64,000 nt of DNA from Gammaproteobacteria bacterium (GCA_004173475.1 SEBU01000009.1:1-64000), one strand, 5' to 3'. Shown: positions 1 to 10,925, numbered from the stretch's first letter. Notes: generated by a model from the sequence alone, not told the origin. Translations and numbers: made by a program.

Positions 1-221
1 AAACAATCGAAGTTGAGATCACAGCAGCCTACGAGTTGCCTGTTGACTTGATTAACAAATTGGCTCAATCACTAAGCGCCAAATTGAATCGTAAGATTGA
101 CGTGAACAGCTCGGTTGATAAGAGTCTGTTGGGCGGTGTGGTTATTCACACCGGTGACATGGTAATCGACGGTTCAGTCCGTGGCCGCTTGGCGAAACTC
201 GCCGAAGCATTGAAATCCTAA
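1..221 (+). CDS. atpH: ATP synthase F1 delta subunit, C-terminal part (gene enters from left edge)
   Basis: This is the end of the delta (stator) subunit, which links F1 to the peripheral b-subunit stalk of the F1Fo ATP synthase at the inner membrane. The frame is open from position 3 with no stop, so the gene starts outside the window; about 72 codons are visible. The C-terminal family signature is present ([18 protein letters not shown] followed by [11 protein letters not shown]). It lies 22 nt before atpA in the usual order delta-alpha-gamma-beta-epsilon, so identity rests on both motif and context. Nothing appears broken in the visible part. Confidence 0.96.
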   Translation, partial: TIEVEITAAYELPVDLINKLAQSLSAKLNRKIDVNSSVDKSLLGGVVIHTGDMVIDGSVRGRLAKLAEALKS

Positions 222-243
222 ATTTAGGATCGAGGAACAGAGC

Positions 244-1788
244 ATGCAGCAACTGAATCCTTCTGAAATCAGTGAAATTATCAAGAAGCGTATTGAAGGT
301 CTTGAGTTTTCAACAGAAGCAAAAAACGAGGGTACTGTCGTTTCCGTAACTGACGGTATTATTCGTATTCACGGTCTGGCCGACGTTATGTACGGCGAGA
401 TGATTGAATTTGAAGGCGGCGTTTACGGGATGGCATTGAACCTGGAGCGTGACTCCGTTGGTGCCGTAATTCTCGGTGACTACCGCGGTGTAGCCGAAGG
501 TCAAACGTGTAAGTGTACCGGTCGTATTCTGGAAGTTCCTGTTGGGCCAGAATTGCTCGGTCGCGTAGTTGACGCCTTGGGTAACCCAATCGATGGTAAA
601 GGTCCACTGAACACCAAGATGACTGACGCAGTTGAAAAAATTGCTCCAGGCGTAATTTGGCGTAAATCAGTAGACCAACCAGTACAAATCGGTTTGAAAG
701 CAATCGACGCCATGGTTCCAATTGGTCGCGGTCAACGTGAGTTGATCATCGGTGACCGTCAAATTGGTAAAACTGCCATCGCTGTTGATGCCATCATCAA
801 CCAAAAATCGTCTGGCATTAAGTGTATCTATGTTGCTATCGGCCAAAAGGCTTCTTCTGTTGCGGCAGTTGTGCGCAAGTTGGAAGAAAACGGCGCAATG
901 GCACACACCGTTGTGATCGCAGCTACTGCGTCAGATCCAGCGGCGATGCAATTCCTTGCTCCGTTCACAGGTTGCACCATTGGTGAGTACTACCGTGATC
1001 GTGGTCAAGATGCTTTGATCATTTATGACGACTTGACCAAGCAAGCTTGGGCTTACCGTCAAATCTCCTTGTTGCTCCGTCGTCCTCCGGGCCGCGAAGC
1101 TTATCCTGGCGACGTGTTCTATCTCCACAGCCGTTTGCTTGAGCGTGCTTCTCGCGTTAGCGAAGAATACGTTGAAAAATTCACCAAGGGTGAAGTTAAA
1201 GGCAAAACCGGTTCATTGACCGCATTGCCAATGATCGAAACTCAAGCCGGTGACGTGTCAGCATTCGTTCCAACCAACGTAATTTCGATTACCGATGGCC
1301 AGATCTTCCTGGAATCGTCCATGTTCAACTCAGGCGTACGTCCTGCGATGAACGCCGGTATTTCGGTATCGCGTGTGGGTGGTGCTGCGCAAACCAAAAT
1401 TATCAAAAAACTTGCCGGCGGTATTCGTACCGCATTGGCGCAATACCGCGAATTGGCTGCGTTCTCGCAGTTCGCTTCTGATCTTGATGAAGCAACCAAA
1501 TCGCAATTGGAGCACGGTCAACGTGTTACCGAATTGATGAAGCAAAAACAATTTGCTCCATTGAGTGTTGCACAAATGGCATTGGTGTTGTTCGCCGCTA
1601 ACGAAGGTCATTTGAAAGACATCGAAGTTAGCAAAGTGCTCGATTTTGAAGCTGCCCTACTCTCATTCGCTAAATCTGATTACGCTGACACTATGAACCA
1701 CATAGATGCCACCGGTGATTGGAATGGTGAGTTGGAAGGCAAGTTCAAAGAGCTGGTGACCAAACTGAAAGCAAGCCGCACCTGGTAA
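244..1788 (+). CDS. atpA: ATP synthase F1 alpha subunit
   Basis: Alpha subunit of the F1 catalytic head (three copies per complex); it carries the non-catalytic nucleotide sites and contributes the arginine finger to the beta sites. The 514 residues match the usual length. Visible are the N-terminal beta-barrel (about 1-95), the P-loop GDRQIGKT (170-177), and the [11 protein letters not shown] segment near 376 that contains the catalytic arginine. The ATG at 244 follows a good Shine-Dalgarno (GAGGAACAGAGC). It is the second gene of the visible operon and is followed at once by a perfect hairpin with a T-run before atpG. Confidence 0.98.
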   Translation: MQQLNPSEISEIIKKRIEGLEFSTEAKNEGTVVSVTDGIIRIHGLADVMYGEMIEFEGGVYGMALNLERDSVGAVILGDYRGVAEGQTCKCTGRILEVPVGPELLGRVVDALGNPIDGKGPLNTKMTDAVEKIAPGVIWRKSVDQPVQIGLKAIDAMVPIGRGQRELIIGDRQIGKTAIAVDAIINQKSSGIKCIYVAIGQKASSVAAVVRKLEENGAMAHTVVIAATASDPAAMQFLAPFTGCTIGEYYRDRGQDALIIYDDLTKQAWAYRQISLLLRRPPGREAYPGDVFYLHSRLLERASRVSEEYVEKFTKGEVKGKTGSLTALPMIETQAGDVSAFVPTNVISITDGQIFLESSMFNSGVRPAMNAGISVSRVGGAAQTKIIKKLAGGIRTALAQYRELAAFSQFASDLDEATKSQLEHGQRVTELMKQKQFAPLSVAQMALVLFAANEGHLKDIEVSKVLDFEAALLSFAKSDYADTMNHIDATGDWNGELEGKFKELVTKLKASRTW

Positions 1789-1790
1789 TT

Positions 1791-1815
1791 AAAGATGCGC
1801 GTTGCGCATCTTTTT
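1791..1815 (+). terminator. Terminator-like hairpin between atpA and atpG
   Basis: A perfect 10-bp inverted repeat (AAAGATGCGC, loop GTT, GCGCATCTTT) begins 3 nt after the atpA stop and is followed by TT, making a run of five T. It sits inside an operon, so full termination is unlikely. Partial attenuation, or protection of the atpA 3' end, is inferred. The longest reading of the atpG frame (from 1802) would start inside this hairpin, which argues for the later ATG at 1832. Confidence 0.6.
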
Positions 1816-1831
1816 AACTGAGTCTTTGAGT

Positions 1832-2695
1832 ATGGCAAGCACAAAAGAAATTCGGACGCAGATCTCCAGCGTCAAAAGCACGCAGAAAATTACCAGCGCG
1901 ATGGAAATGGTCGCCGCGAGTAAAATGCGTCGTGCACAAGAGCGTATGCAATTGGGTAAGCCTTATGCCAATCGCATGCGTGACGTAATCGGGCACTTGG
2001 CAAATTCAAGTCCCGAATACAAACACCGTTTTATGAAAGAACGCCCCGTCAAGCGCGTTGGTTATATCCTGGTATCGAGTGACCGTGGTCTTTGTGGTGG
2101 TTTGAACGCCAACGTGTTCAAATCTTCCATCAAAAATATGAAGACATGGGCGGATCAGGGCATAGCTATCGATTTGTGTTTGATAGGCGCGAAAGCTGCT
2201 GCGTTCTTTAAAAGTTTTGGCGGTAACGTGGTTGCATCTACGCGCGACCTCGGCGAAGCACCCACCGTTGCAGATTTGATCGGCAGCGTGAAGGTGATGT
2301 TGGATGCGTTTGAAGACGGCAAGATTGATAAGTTGTTTATTGTAAGCAACGAATTCGTCAACACCATGACTCAGAAGCCCACGATTCGCCAATTGTTGCC
2401 ACTGGTTGCTGATGAAAATTCCAAGTTGAAACATCACTGGGATTATATCTACGAGCCAGATGCAGCTGAATTGTTAAAAGGCTTATTGACCCGTTTTATC
2501 GAGTCGCAAGTTTATCAAGCCGTCGTTGAAAATGCCGCCTCAGAACAGGCTGCCCGTATGATTGCGATGAAAAGCGCAACCGACAACGCCGGTGAATTAA
2601 TTGATAGCTTGAAACTGATTTACAACAAAGCGCGTCAAGCAGCAATTACGCAAGAGCTGTCAGAGATCGTAGGTGGTGCGGCGGCAATTGCATAA
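1832..2695 (+). CDS. atpG: ATP synthase F1 gamma subunit
   Basis: Central rotor shaft of F1, coupling proton flow through the c-ring to conformational change in the beta subunits. The 287 residues are standard. The N-terminus starts [20 protein letters not shown], the usual beginning of the coiled-coil helix, and the C-terminus ends in the second helix ([17 protein letters not shown]). The frame is open from 1802, but the ten extra residues would be encoded inside a hairpin and do not match the family, so the ATG at 1832 is chosen. One copy per complex is needed against three alpha and three beta. Confidence 0.97.
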   Translation: MASTKEIRTQISSVKSTQKITSAMEMVAASKMRRAQERMQLGKPYANRMRDVIGHLANSSPEYKHRFMKERPVKRVGYILVSSDRGLCGGLNANVFKSSIKNMKTWADQGIAIDLCLIGAKAAAFFKSFGGNVVASTRDLGEAPTVADLIGSVKVMLDAFEDGKIDKLFIVSNEFVNTMTQKPTIRQLLPLVADENSKLKHHWDYIYEPDAAELLKGLLTRFIESQVYQAVVENAASEQAARMIAMKSATDNAGELIDSLKLIYNKARQAAITQELSEIVGGAAAIA

Positions 2696-2746
2696 TTGTC
2701 CCCGCTCATCAAAACCACAGCCATGCAATTAATCGTGTTTAAACTT

Positions 2747-2778
2747 TCAGGCCTCTAGCTCTTATTCAAAAGGCCTGA
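2747..2778 (+). promoter_or_regulatory. Hairpin in the atpG-atpD leader
   Basis: TCAGGCCT at 2747-2754 is repeated in inverted form (AGGCCTGA) at 2771-2778 with a 16-nt loop. No T-run follows, so it is not a terminator; it lies about 27 nt upstream of the atpD start and just before its Shine-Dalgarno. A role in RNA processing or translation of atpD is possible but unproven. Confidence 0.35.
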
Positions 2779-4185
<1,407 letters not shown>

Positions 4186-4190
4186 TGATT

Positions 4191-4218
4191 AAGCCCGAGG
4201 TTAACGCCTCGGGCTTTT
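4191..4218 (+). terminator. Terminator-like hairpin between atpD and atpC
   Basis: A perfect 10-bp stem (AAGCCCGAGG, loop TTAACG, CCTCGGGCTT) starts a few nt after the atpD stop and ends in TTTT. Like the hairpin after atpA it lies between cistrons, here before atpC. Partial termination or 3'-end protection is inferred. Confidence 0.65.
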
Positions 4219-4259
4219 CATGAGCTGATAGCTTTTGTAATTTATCAAGAGAAACGGAT

Positions 4260-4685
4260 ATGGCCATGACTGTTCAATGCAATATCGTCAGCGCTGAGCG
4301 TGAAATTTTCGCGGGCTTGGTAGAGATGGTCATTGTTACCGGTAGTTTGGGTGATTTGGGCATTGCCTATGGTCACGCGCCATTACTGACTGGCGTTAAG
4401 CCCGGCCCGGTACGTGTTATCAAGCAAAATGGCGATGAGGAAGTTTTCTACGTATCTGGTGGATTCCTCGAAGTTCAGCCTTATCAAATCACCGTGATGG
4501 CAGACACTGCTCTGCGCGCTGGTGATATGGATGAAGCAAAAGCGGTTGAAGCGCAACAACACGCGCAACAACAACTTGCTAACCAATCTTCCGAGATCGA
4601 TTTCCAACGCGCAGCAATCCAATTAGCAGAAGCTTCTGCTCAATTGCGCACTCTGCAAGCGATTAAAAAGAAAGCTGGTAAATAA
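4260..4685 (+). CDS. atpC: ATP synthase F1 epsilon subunit
   Basis: Epsilon subunit, the small rotor subunit that contacts gamma and the c-ring and restrains ATP hydrolysis. The 141 residues show the N-terminal beta-sandwich ([43 protein letters not shown]) and a C-terminal helical hairpin rich in alanine and glutamine. The ATG at 4260 (MAMTVQ) follows GAGAAACGGAT; a second ATG two codons later is also possible. It closes the operon, 17 nt before a strong terminator. Confidence 0.96.
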   Translation: MAMTVQCNIVSAEREIFAGLVEMVIVTGSLGDLGIAYGHAPLLTGVKPGPVRVIKQNGDEEVFYVSGGFLEVQPYQITVMADTALRAGDMDEAKAVEAQQHAQQQLANQSSEIDFQRAAIQLAEASAQLRTLQAIKKKAGK

Positions 4686-4700
4686 GTAATTGCCCTAATA

Positions 4701-4728
4701 AAAAGGCGACTTTCGAGTCGCCTTTTTT
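4701..4728 (+). terminator. Rho-independent terminator of the atp operon
   Basis: A perfect 11-bp stem (AAAAGGCGACT / AGTCGCCTTTT) closes a TTCG tetraloop and is followed by TT. It lies 15 nt after the atpC stop and before the convergent small gene at 4755-4967, for which the same hairpin read on the minus strand can also serve. Confidence 0.9.
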
Positions 4729-4754
4729 ATGCCTGACATTTTCGAATCAGGACA

Positions 4755-4967
4755 CTAATACCAAAAACACAATCTGTTTCCGTTGCAAATATTGTAATAA
4801 ACAGTCGCAGCGCAATCATCCCCGAAGGTACAAGGAGCATTGCGGCCTCCCATGGCTAGGGCATTTGCACTTAGGGTTGAGAGTACAAGTAAAGCTGGTA
4901 GTGTGAATTTACGAGCGAGGCCATATTGGGTGTTTATCGACGTACGGATACTATTTGATGCTTTCAT
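4755..4967 (-). CDS. Small exported cysteine-rich peptide, unknown function
   Basis: A 70-residue protein I do not recognise. It has a basic N-terminal stretch (to about residue 20), a hydrophobic core (FTLPALLVLSTLSANALA) with a plausible signal-peptidase site after ALA, then a mature part of about 32 residues with four cysteines (CTFGDDC...ICNGNRLC) ending FWY. Four cysteines in so short an exported peptide suggest two disulfides. The ATG is preceded by AAGGAACGTCATT, a good Shine-Dalgarno, which supports real translation. It is convergent with atpC and divergent from glmU. Function cannot be assigned. Confidence 0.6.
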   Translation of the reverse strand: MKASNSIRTSINTQYGLARKFTLPALLVLSTLSANALAMGGRNAPCTFGDDCAATVYYNICNGNRLCFWY

Positions 4968-5324
4968 AATGACGTTCCTTCAAATTGATAATTAAAAAAT
5001 GGTTTAGATTAGTCCTCCGAGAGGCAACTAGACGTTATCTGATGCGCCGTGGTTTAGCGGTGATAAATGCACAAGCCGCCAGTGAATATTGCCCCTTTTT
5101 GATTTTTGTTCTTCGCACCTTTAGTCCTACAAGTATTCAAAATCATACCGTTCAGGGAAAATCAAAAGTCAGCTTCAGATTTTCGATGCACCAATCATCG
5201 CAATCAGGCTGTCAAATTCTTCAAAACAAAATCCGCGTTATTCATTTATTAATCTCTCCTACGCCTTCACGCAACACGCTAGAATGCTCGCCTTACTGCT
5301 CATCACTTAGTGAAGGAATTCAAC
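4968..5324. other. Intergenic region upstream of glmU
   Basis: About 357 bp between divergent genes. It must hold promoters for the small exported peptide (leftward) and glmU (rightward), but I could not pick convincing -35/-10 pairs. A frame of 123 codons crosses it and runs into glmU; its composition and lack of a ribosome site make it non-coding in my view. No glmS-like ribozyme or riboswitch was recognised. Confidence 0.5.
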
Positions 5325-6683
5325 ATGCTCGATATTCTCGTACTCGCCGCCGGTAAAGGCACCCGTATGCGTTCCGATTTGCCGAAAGTTTTGCACCCTG
5401 TGGGCGGCAAGGCGTTGGTGGAACATGTGGTGGATACCGCCCGTAAAGTTGGTGGAGAACAGATTACGATTATCGTTGGTCACGGCGCCGAGAAAGTTGA
5501 AGAACGTTTGACGGCGCCAGATATTAAATTTGTGTTGCAAGCATCGCAGCTCGGTACCGGCCACGCGGTGCAGCAAGCTTTGCCTCACATCCGAAACGGC
5601 GCGACAGTGTTGATTCTGTATGGTGATGTCCCACTCACCCGCCCAGAGACTCTGCAAAAATTGATTGAAGGGGTGAACGATAACCAAATGGGTCTGCTCA
5701 CGGTGAAGATGCAAGACCCCACCGGTTATGGCCGTATAGTACGCGACGCATCTGGTGCGGTAACTGAAATCGTCGAACACAAAGACGCAACTGACGAGCA
5801 GTTAAAAATTACCGAGATCAACACCGGCATCATGGCCGTAAAAGCCAAGCATATTCAGAAATGGTTGCCGCTGTTAAACAACGACAATGCGCAATGCGAG
5901 TATTACCTCACCGATATTATTGCCATGGCGAAACTGGACGATATCAACATTCACGTTGAACAACCCCACGCCGTTGAAGAAGTTGAAGGCATCAATAACC
6001 GCCAGCAACAAGCTGCACTTGAGCGTTTTTACCAAAAGCAAAAAGCCAATGAGTTAATGGTTGCCGGTGTGACCTTGCTCGACCCAGCTCGTATTGATAT
6101 TCGCGGCAATTTACAAGTCGGGCGCGATGTTGTCATCGACGTAAACTGCGTATTCGAAGGCGATGTCACGCTTGCAGATGGCGTCATCATCGAACCAAAT
6201 TGCATCATCATCAACAGCACCATCGGCAAAGGCAGTCATATAAAAGCATTCAGTCACATCGAAGATTCAGTGCTTGCCGACGATTGCGACATCGGTCCAT
6301 ATGCGCGTTTGCGCCCCGGTACAGATCTGGCTGAAGGCGTAAAAATTGGCAACTTCGTCGAAACGAAAAAAGCAGTTATCGCCAAAGGCAGTAAAGTTAA
6401 CCACTTAAGCTACATCGGCGATGCGGTCATTGGTACTGGCGTAAACGTAGGCGCAGGCACCATCACCTGCAATTACGACGGCGTAAATAAATCCAAAACC
6501 GAAATTGGCGATAACGCTTTTATCGGTTCAAATTCCGCTTTAGTAGCGCCCGTAAAAATCGGCGCGAACGCCACTGTGGGCGCAGGCTCTGTGATCACCA
6601 AAAATGTTGGTGACGCAGATCTCGCGATTGGGCGTGCAAAACAAACTAACCTGCAAGGTTGGGAAAGGCCAAAGAAGAAGTAA
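5325..6683 (+). CDS. glmU: Bifunctional UDP-GlcNAc pyrophosphorylase / glucosamine-1-phosphate acetyltransferase
   Basis: GlmU makes UDP-N-acetylglucosamine in the cytoplasm, first acetylating glucosamine-1-phosphate with acetyl-CoA, then transferring UMP from UTP. The 452 residues match the family. The N-terminal nucleotidyltransferase has LAAGKGTRM (7-15) with the conserved lysine at 21 in SDLPKVLHP; the C-terminal half (about 250-440) is a left-handed beta-helix of hexapeptide repeats with ETKKA, NYDG and IGSNSALVAPV segments. ATG at 5325 is chosen, with GAAGGAATT as the ribosome site; an in-frame GTG lies five codons upstream. Position after atpC is the Pseudomonas-type order. Confidence 0.97.
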   Translation: MLDILVLAAGKGTRMRSDLPKVLHPVGGKALVEHVVDTARKVGGEQITIIVGHGAEKVEERLTAPDIKFVLQASQLGTGHAVQQALPHIRNGATVLILYGDVPLTRPETLQKLIEGVNDNQMGLLTVKMQDPTGYGRIVRDASGAVTEIVEHKDATDEQLKITEINTGIMAVKAKHIQKWLPLLNNDNAQCEYYLTDIIAMAKLDDINIHVEQPHAVEEVEGINNRQQQAALERFYQKQKANELMVAGVTLLDPARIDIRGNLQVGRDVVIDVNCVFEGDVTLADGVIIEPNCIIINSTIGKGSHIKAFSHIEDSVLADDCDIGPYARLRPGTDLAEGVKIGNFVETKKAVIAKGSKVNHLSYIGDAVIGTGVNVGAGTITCNYDGVNKSKTEIGDNAFIGSNSALVAPVKIGANATVGAGSVITKNVGDADLAIGRAKQTNLQGWERPKKK

Positions 6684-6723
6684 GTATGGGTTAGAAAAAG
6701 CTAAAACAGCGAGAGGTAGCTGC

Positions 6724-8172
6724 ATGAGTGAGCGAGATATCGAATTGATTGATGAGCTACGCATTACTGAAAATGCTTTGGTTGAATTCAAGCAAAATAA
6801 TTGCGACGTTAAATTAATCGCAAAACTTTGCTCAGCCCTCTCTAACGCGGCGCGTATCGACAATAAAGACTTCGCGTATGTGTTGTGGGGAATCGACGAT
6901 GCCAGCCATCAAGTTATAGGAACTACATTTAACCCTGAAGGTGTTAAAGCTGACACTAATACTGTGCTGCAATTTTGGTTGGCGCAACGCTTAAAACCCA
7001 GTGTGGCATTTACGTTCAGAACTATCGCCCACCCAAAAGGCACAGTAGTAATTCTAGAAATTCCTGCGGCCACCAGTGCGCCTGTTGCGTATGATGATAT
7101 TGCTTATGTGCGTGTCGGTAGTGCTACACCAAAGCTTACTGATTACCCGGAACGTTATCAAAAACTCATTACCAATCTCCGCCCTTATGTCTGGGAAAAA
7201 GGTATTGCAAAGCAATTCATCAATGCCGATGAGGTACTACTTTTTTTAGATTATCCCAGTTATTTCAGGCTAACTGGTCAAAACTTACCTGATAATAAGG
7301 CGGGAATTTTGGAACGCTTGTCAGCAGATCAGCTGATACAAGTAGATGTCGGCAGCAAATGGAGCATTACAAATTTAGGAGCAATTCTCTTCGCCGCTGA
7401 CTTGCAGGATTTTGATGTTGCCATTTCTCGCAAAGCAGTGCGTTTTATTGCCTATAAAGGTAAAAACCGCGCTACCACAGTCACTCACCGTCAAGATGGC
7501 AAAAAGGGTTACGCTGTTGGTCTTGAAGGATTAATTAACTACATCAATGGCCTTCTACCCATTAATGAACACATAGGCGAGGCCTTTCGTGAACCTCGTC
7601 CTCTCTTTCCCGAAATCGCAGTACGTGAGTTAGTTGCTAATGCCTTAATCCACCAAGATATGACCGTTTTGGGCGCAGGGCCGCAGATCGAATTATTTGA
7701 AGATCGTATGGAGATTACCAATCCGGGAGAGCCACTTATAAAAACTGATAGGATGATTGATTTGCCACCACGGTCACGCAATGCCATGCTCGGCGCATTA
7801 ATGCGCCGTATGCGTTTATGTGAGGAACAAGGTAGTGGATTGGATAAAGTGATTACCAGTGTTGAGCTATATCAACTGCCCGCCCCCAAATTCCAGGCCG
7901 AAGCTGAGTCGATGCAGGTGATTATTTATGGGCCACGTACCTTCGCCGAGATGACTCCAGAAGAGCGGATTCGCGCGTGTTATCAACATGCCGTCCTCAA
8001 ATGGCTTAGTGGCGAACGCATGAAAAACGCCAGTTTATGTGAACGTTTAGCTATTGAAAAATGGAATGCTGCGCAAGCATCTGCTGTGTTAAAAGGCGCG
8101 TTGAATGCAGAGCTTATAAAAGCTGCAGAAGCAGATAATGTTCGTACCGGATACGTTCCTATTTGGGCTTAG
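6724..8172 (+). CDS. Schlafen AlbA_2 / HATPase_c_4 ATP-binding regulator (COG2865 type)
   Basis: A 482-residue protein of the family annotated as ATP-binding or RecG-related transcriptional regulators. The N-terminal AlbA_2 (Schlafen) domain is recognisable (about 5-120: ENALVEFKQNN, KLCSALSNAARIDNKDFAYVLWGIDD, YVRVGSATPKLTDYPERYQKL). A C-terminal GHKL-like part has VANALIHQDM and DRMEITNPGEP. The frame is open 120 nt further upstream into glmU, but ATG 6724 has a GAGAGG Shine-Dalgarno. The cellular role of such proteins is poorly known; some act as regulators, others sit in defence clusters. Here it is a lone gene between glmU and a repeat-rich spacer. Confidence 0.8.
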   Translation: MSERDIELIDELRITENALVEFKQNNCDVKLIAKLCSALSNAARIDNKDFAYVLWGIDDASHQVIGTTFNPEGVKADTNTVLQFWLAQRLKPSVAFTFRTIAHPKGTVVILEIPAATSAPVAYDDIAYVRVGSATPKLTDYPERYQKLITNLRPYVWEKGIAKQFINADEVLLFLDYPSYFRLTGQNLPDNKAGILERLSADQLIQVDVGSKWSITNLGAILFAADLQDFDVAISRKAVRFIAYKGKNRATTVTHRQDGKKGYAVGLEGLINYINGLLPINEHIGEAFREPRPLFPEIAVRELVANALIHQDMTVLGAGPQIELFEDRMEITNPGEPLIKTDRMIDLPPRSRNAMLGALMRRMRLCEEQGSGLDKVITSVELYQLPAPKFQAEAESMQVIIYGPRTFAEMTPEERIRACYQHAVLKWLSGERMKNASLCERLAIEKWNAAQASAVLKGALNAELIKAAEADNVRTGYVPIWA

Positions 8173-8609
8173 TGTTTTTCTTGATCGGAATGTAAAAAGT
8201 CAATTTTTATTTGTTAATTGCTGCTTTTTTTTTCTATTATTTTCATTAATAATCAATAAGTTACAGAAATTTTAGAGATTCTTGATTAGTTCTTGATTTT
8301 GCGTTGCTTTTTTAACCAAAGTTATAGTTATGAATGTGAAAAACATGTATATGATGTTTGATAAGATTCTTGATCCACTCTTGATTTATAAGCTTTATAA
8401 ATATTTATTAAGGTTATAAATCAATAAGTTAAAAAATTATGTTTCTTGATTGGATCTTGATTTTCCCTGTCGCTGAGGATTTACATGCTCGTGAGTATGG
8501 ATAAAACGCAACTTAATTTTATTGATTGCTGCTGATACTTATTGAAATAAAACGGCTGTAGATGATAGCTATTAAGGCTAGATCGCAATAATTTAAATCA
8601 AGATCGATA
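8173..8609. repeat. AT-rich convergent spacer with three phased CTTGAT pairs
   Basis: No gene is visible in this 437-bp, very AT-rich stretch. It contains three pairs of CTTGAT, each pair exactly 11 bp apart start to start: 8281/8292, 8369/8380 and 8445/8456. The first and third pairs are preceded by TCAATAAGTTA at 8253 and 8421, so a larger unit of about 50 bp is imperfectly repeated. A single CTTGAT lies at 8180 and an inverted ATCAAG at 8597. The flanking genes converge here, so an ordinary promoter operator is not expected. Confidence 0.7.
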
Positions 8610-9299
8610 TCACGCTAATTCAGTTTGATTCAACAAGCTTTGACTGCGAATATGCGCGAGTGAATTAAATTGTTTGAGTGAGCCTGCAACCAGATAAGCG
8701 AGTTGCGTATAACCCGAGCGGAAAAATTCAATGACCGTTGCATCATCCAATTGATGAAGTGAATCCAGGCTGATGCTGTACAAACCTTTTAATGAAAGTT
8801 TCTCACCTTTATCAAAGCTAAAACTCAAATCGACCGGTTCAATCAATTTATTGTCTGTCATCGCCTTTATAAAAGTTTGGGTTTGTTCTTGCCCGACATG
8901 TAATTTACCCAGTGCATGTTGCACTTTGCGCAGGCATTCCGCCGGTTGTCGGCTCGCTGTAAATAAAGCATCACCTTCAGTGATGCTGAAACGAGGATTG
9001 TCTCGGTCTATCGCAATTTGTTGATCAGAAATATAAAAACCATTGCACTGTAATGATAAGGGTACAAAGCCGCCGCGTTGGGCAAGATTTTTAATCGGTG
9101 GCTCACCCGATTTCATACTCAAGACCACACCGGTAAAAAATTCACCCGTCTCTGCATTTTTGGTCAACATGATCGGTAGAGAACAGGCTGCTTCAGAAAA
9201 TTCATTACTAATGACAGGAACAAAATGCGGTGTCGCAGTTTGGTTTACCAAACGCAAATCCTGGTGTTGTTCGGCAGATAGTAATTCAAAACGGGCCAC
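8610..9299 (-). CDS. SapC family protein
   Basis: A 229-residue protein of the SapC family (PF07277), recognisable from HFVPVISNEFSEAACSLPIMLTKNAETGEF and the repeating pattern around GFVPLSLQ and FYISD. Members are often encoded beside tryptophan-halogenase-like enzymes and TonB receptors; a biochemical function is not established. The start is GTG at 9299 with a GGAG Shine-Dalgarno eight nt upstream. It begins 19 nt after the halogenase stop, so the two are probably co-transcribed. Confidence 0.82.
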   Translation of the reverse strand: MARFELLSAEQHQDLRLVNQTATPHFVPVISNEFSEAACSLPIMLTKNAETGEFFTGVVLSMKSGEPPIKNLAQRGGFVPLSLQCNGFYISDQQIAIDRDNPRFSITEGDALFTASRQPAECLRKVQHALGKLHVGQEQTQTFIKAMTDNKLIEPVDLSFSFDKGEKLSLKGLYSISLDSLHQLDDATVIEFFRSGYTQLAYLVAGSLKQFNSLAHIRSQSLLNQTELA

Positions 9300-9318
9300 G
9301 ATTTTTCTCCAGGATCAA

Positions 9319-10866
9319 TTAAACAGTTTGTAAACCGCGTTCATGTATTTTCATAATAAGGTCGCGATGGTACGGCAGGGACAATCCCAACTTCTCTGTC
9401 AGGTTTCTATTTTCGCGTAGTAAACGTTCGGCATATTTGGCAGTATTTTGTAGCGTATCCGTTTCAACTTGAGTTTTGAATTTCATGCCGTAGAGCACAT
9501 ATTGGTAACTCGCCGCCGGAAAAATTTCTTCGACTTGATTGAATTCATCATGAAACCAGGGCGACTGATAACTCCACAATAACAACAAATCTTTTAACCG
9601 CTCTGGAATTGAAGATGGCTCAAGGTTATCGCGCCAAAAATCGGAATCGCGGCGTTGGGTCAGTACGTAATGCAGTTTTAAAAAATCAATAATGCGGCCC
9701 CATCGATACAACGTAGTCGAATTGAATCGCTTCGCAATAATATCCATAACTTCACGATCAACCGGTAATTGCTCTGCAATTAATTTTGCCGAGAGTTCAA
9801 TCAATACAATTGCAGACGCTTCGAGTGGCTCTAAAAATCCTGCAGATAAACCGACAGCGACACAATTATTTTTCCAGAAAGTTTCGCGGTGACCTGAATG
9901 AATTTTAATTTTTCTGGGAGAGATTGAATCCTTTCCGAGATAAGCCGCCAATTCCCGCTCTGCGTATTCATCGCTAATGTGTTGACTGGAATAAACATGA
10001 CCTACGCCGCGCCGCGTAGGTAAACCTATGTCCCAAATCCAACCGGCGCTTTGCGCAGTTGAAATAGTATGACTAGCAATAGGTGCAAATTCATCTTCGT
10101 AGGGTACTTGTACTGCGAGAGCGGTATCGCAAAATAAAACATCTTTGCAGTCTTTAAACGGAACTTGCATCGCATCGCCAATTAACAATGCTCGAAACCC
10201 AGTGCAATCGATAAATAAATCACCGGAAATTTCTTGCTCTTCATTTAACATAAGCTTATCAATATCACCTGTGTCCGTTAATTTGACTTGGGTGACATCG
10301 GCAATCAAATGTTTTACGTTTAATTGCGTGCAGGCATGTTGCTGCAAAAATGGCGCAAATTTTCCTGCGTCCAGATGATAAGCGTAGTTGGCGACACCTT
10401 CGAATTCGGCGTGGCTAATCGTTTTGGGCGCTAGGCCCTTTTGGCAGATAATACCTTGCGCGCAAACAGTATCGCAAAAATTTTGCTCACTGTTTTTATG
10501 CAAGTTTTGTTGCAGCCAATGAGGCACCAAATTAATTTGCGAGAACCCTTGGGGTAACATTAATGGATGAAAATAAGCATCGCTGGCTTCGCCAGTTGTC
10601 CAACGTGAAAAGAGCGCACCTTGTTTAAATGATGCATCACATTGACGAAAAAATTCTGTTTCGGAAACTCCAATGCGCGACAAAGTACTGCGCATGGTTG
10701 GCCAGGTTCCTTCTCCGACACCAATGATGGGTGTATTAGCGGATTCAATTAGCGTTACGCTAAAACCCGAGGCTTCGCGACCTTTATGTCGTGCTGCGAT
10801 AATGCAAGCGGTTAACCAACCCGCCGTGCCCCCGCCGACTATGACGATTTTTTTTATAGGCTTCAT
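9319..10866 (-). CDS. Flavin-dependent tryptophan-halogenase family protein
   Basis: A 515-residue FADH2-dependent halogenase-type enzyme. It has an N-terminal FAD-binding GGGTAGW (11-17), the GVGEGTWP segment (49-56) and a lysine at 81 in the place of the catalytic lysine of PrnA. WIWDIG at 276-281 matches the W-x-W-x-I-P signature, with glycine in place of the last proline. FLEPLEASA also matches the family. The substrate is unknown: the homologues beside TonB receptors and SapC genes form a separate branch from the antibiotic-pathway halogenases. A terminator-like hairpin separates it from the receptor gene upstream. Confidence 0.88.
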   Translation of the reverse strand: MKPIKKIVIVGGGTAGWLTACIIAARHKGREASGFSVTLIESANTPIIGVGEGTWPTMRSTLSRIGVSETEFFRQCDASFKQGALFSRWTTGEASDAYFHPLMLPQGFSQINLVPHWLQQNLHKNSEQNFCDTVCAQGIICQKGLAPKTISHAEFEGVANYAYHLDAGKFAPFLQQHACTQLNVKHLIADVTQVKLTDTGDIDKLMLNEEQEISGDLFIDCTGFRALLIGDAMQVPFKDCKDVLFCDTALAVQVPYEDEFAPIASHTISTAQSAGWIWDIGLPTRRGVGHVYSSQHISDEYAERELAAYLGKDSISPRKIKIHSGHRETFWKNNCVAVGLSAGFLEPLEASAIVLIELSAKLIAEQLPVDREVMDIIAKRFNSTTLYRWGRIIDFLKLHYVLTQRRDSDFWRDNLEPSSIPERLKDLLLLWSYQSPWFHDEFNQVEEIFPAASYQYVLYGMKFKTQVETDTLQNTAKYAERLLRENRNLTEKLGLSLPYHRDLIMKIHERGLQTV

Positions 10867-10893
10867 CGTGCAATTCTTATCATATTTAAAAAC

Positions 10894-10925
10894 AAAAAAA
10901 GGAATCAGCTACAGTAGCTGATTCC
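10894..10925 (-). terminator. Terminator between TonB receptor and halogenase genes
   Basis: Read on the minus strand, GGAATCAGCTAC, one loop base, then GTAGCTGATTCC (plus coordinates 10901-10925) form a perfect 12-bp palindrome followed by seven T. It lies 17 nt after the receptor stop. It should end or strongly reduce transcription into the halogenase and sapC genes. A one-base loop is too tight, so the real hairpin opens to a larger loop. Confidence 0.8.

Noticed and set aside
4985..5356. 123-codon plus-strand frame ahead of glmU
   Set aside because: It overlaps the glmU start, has no ribosome site, and its composition (many S, R, C, no family pattern) is typical of non-coding frames.
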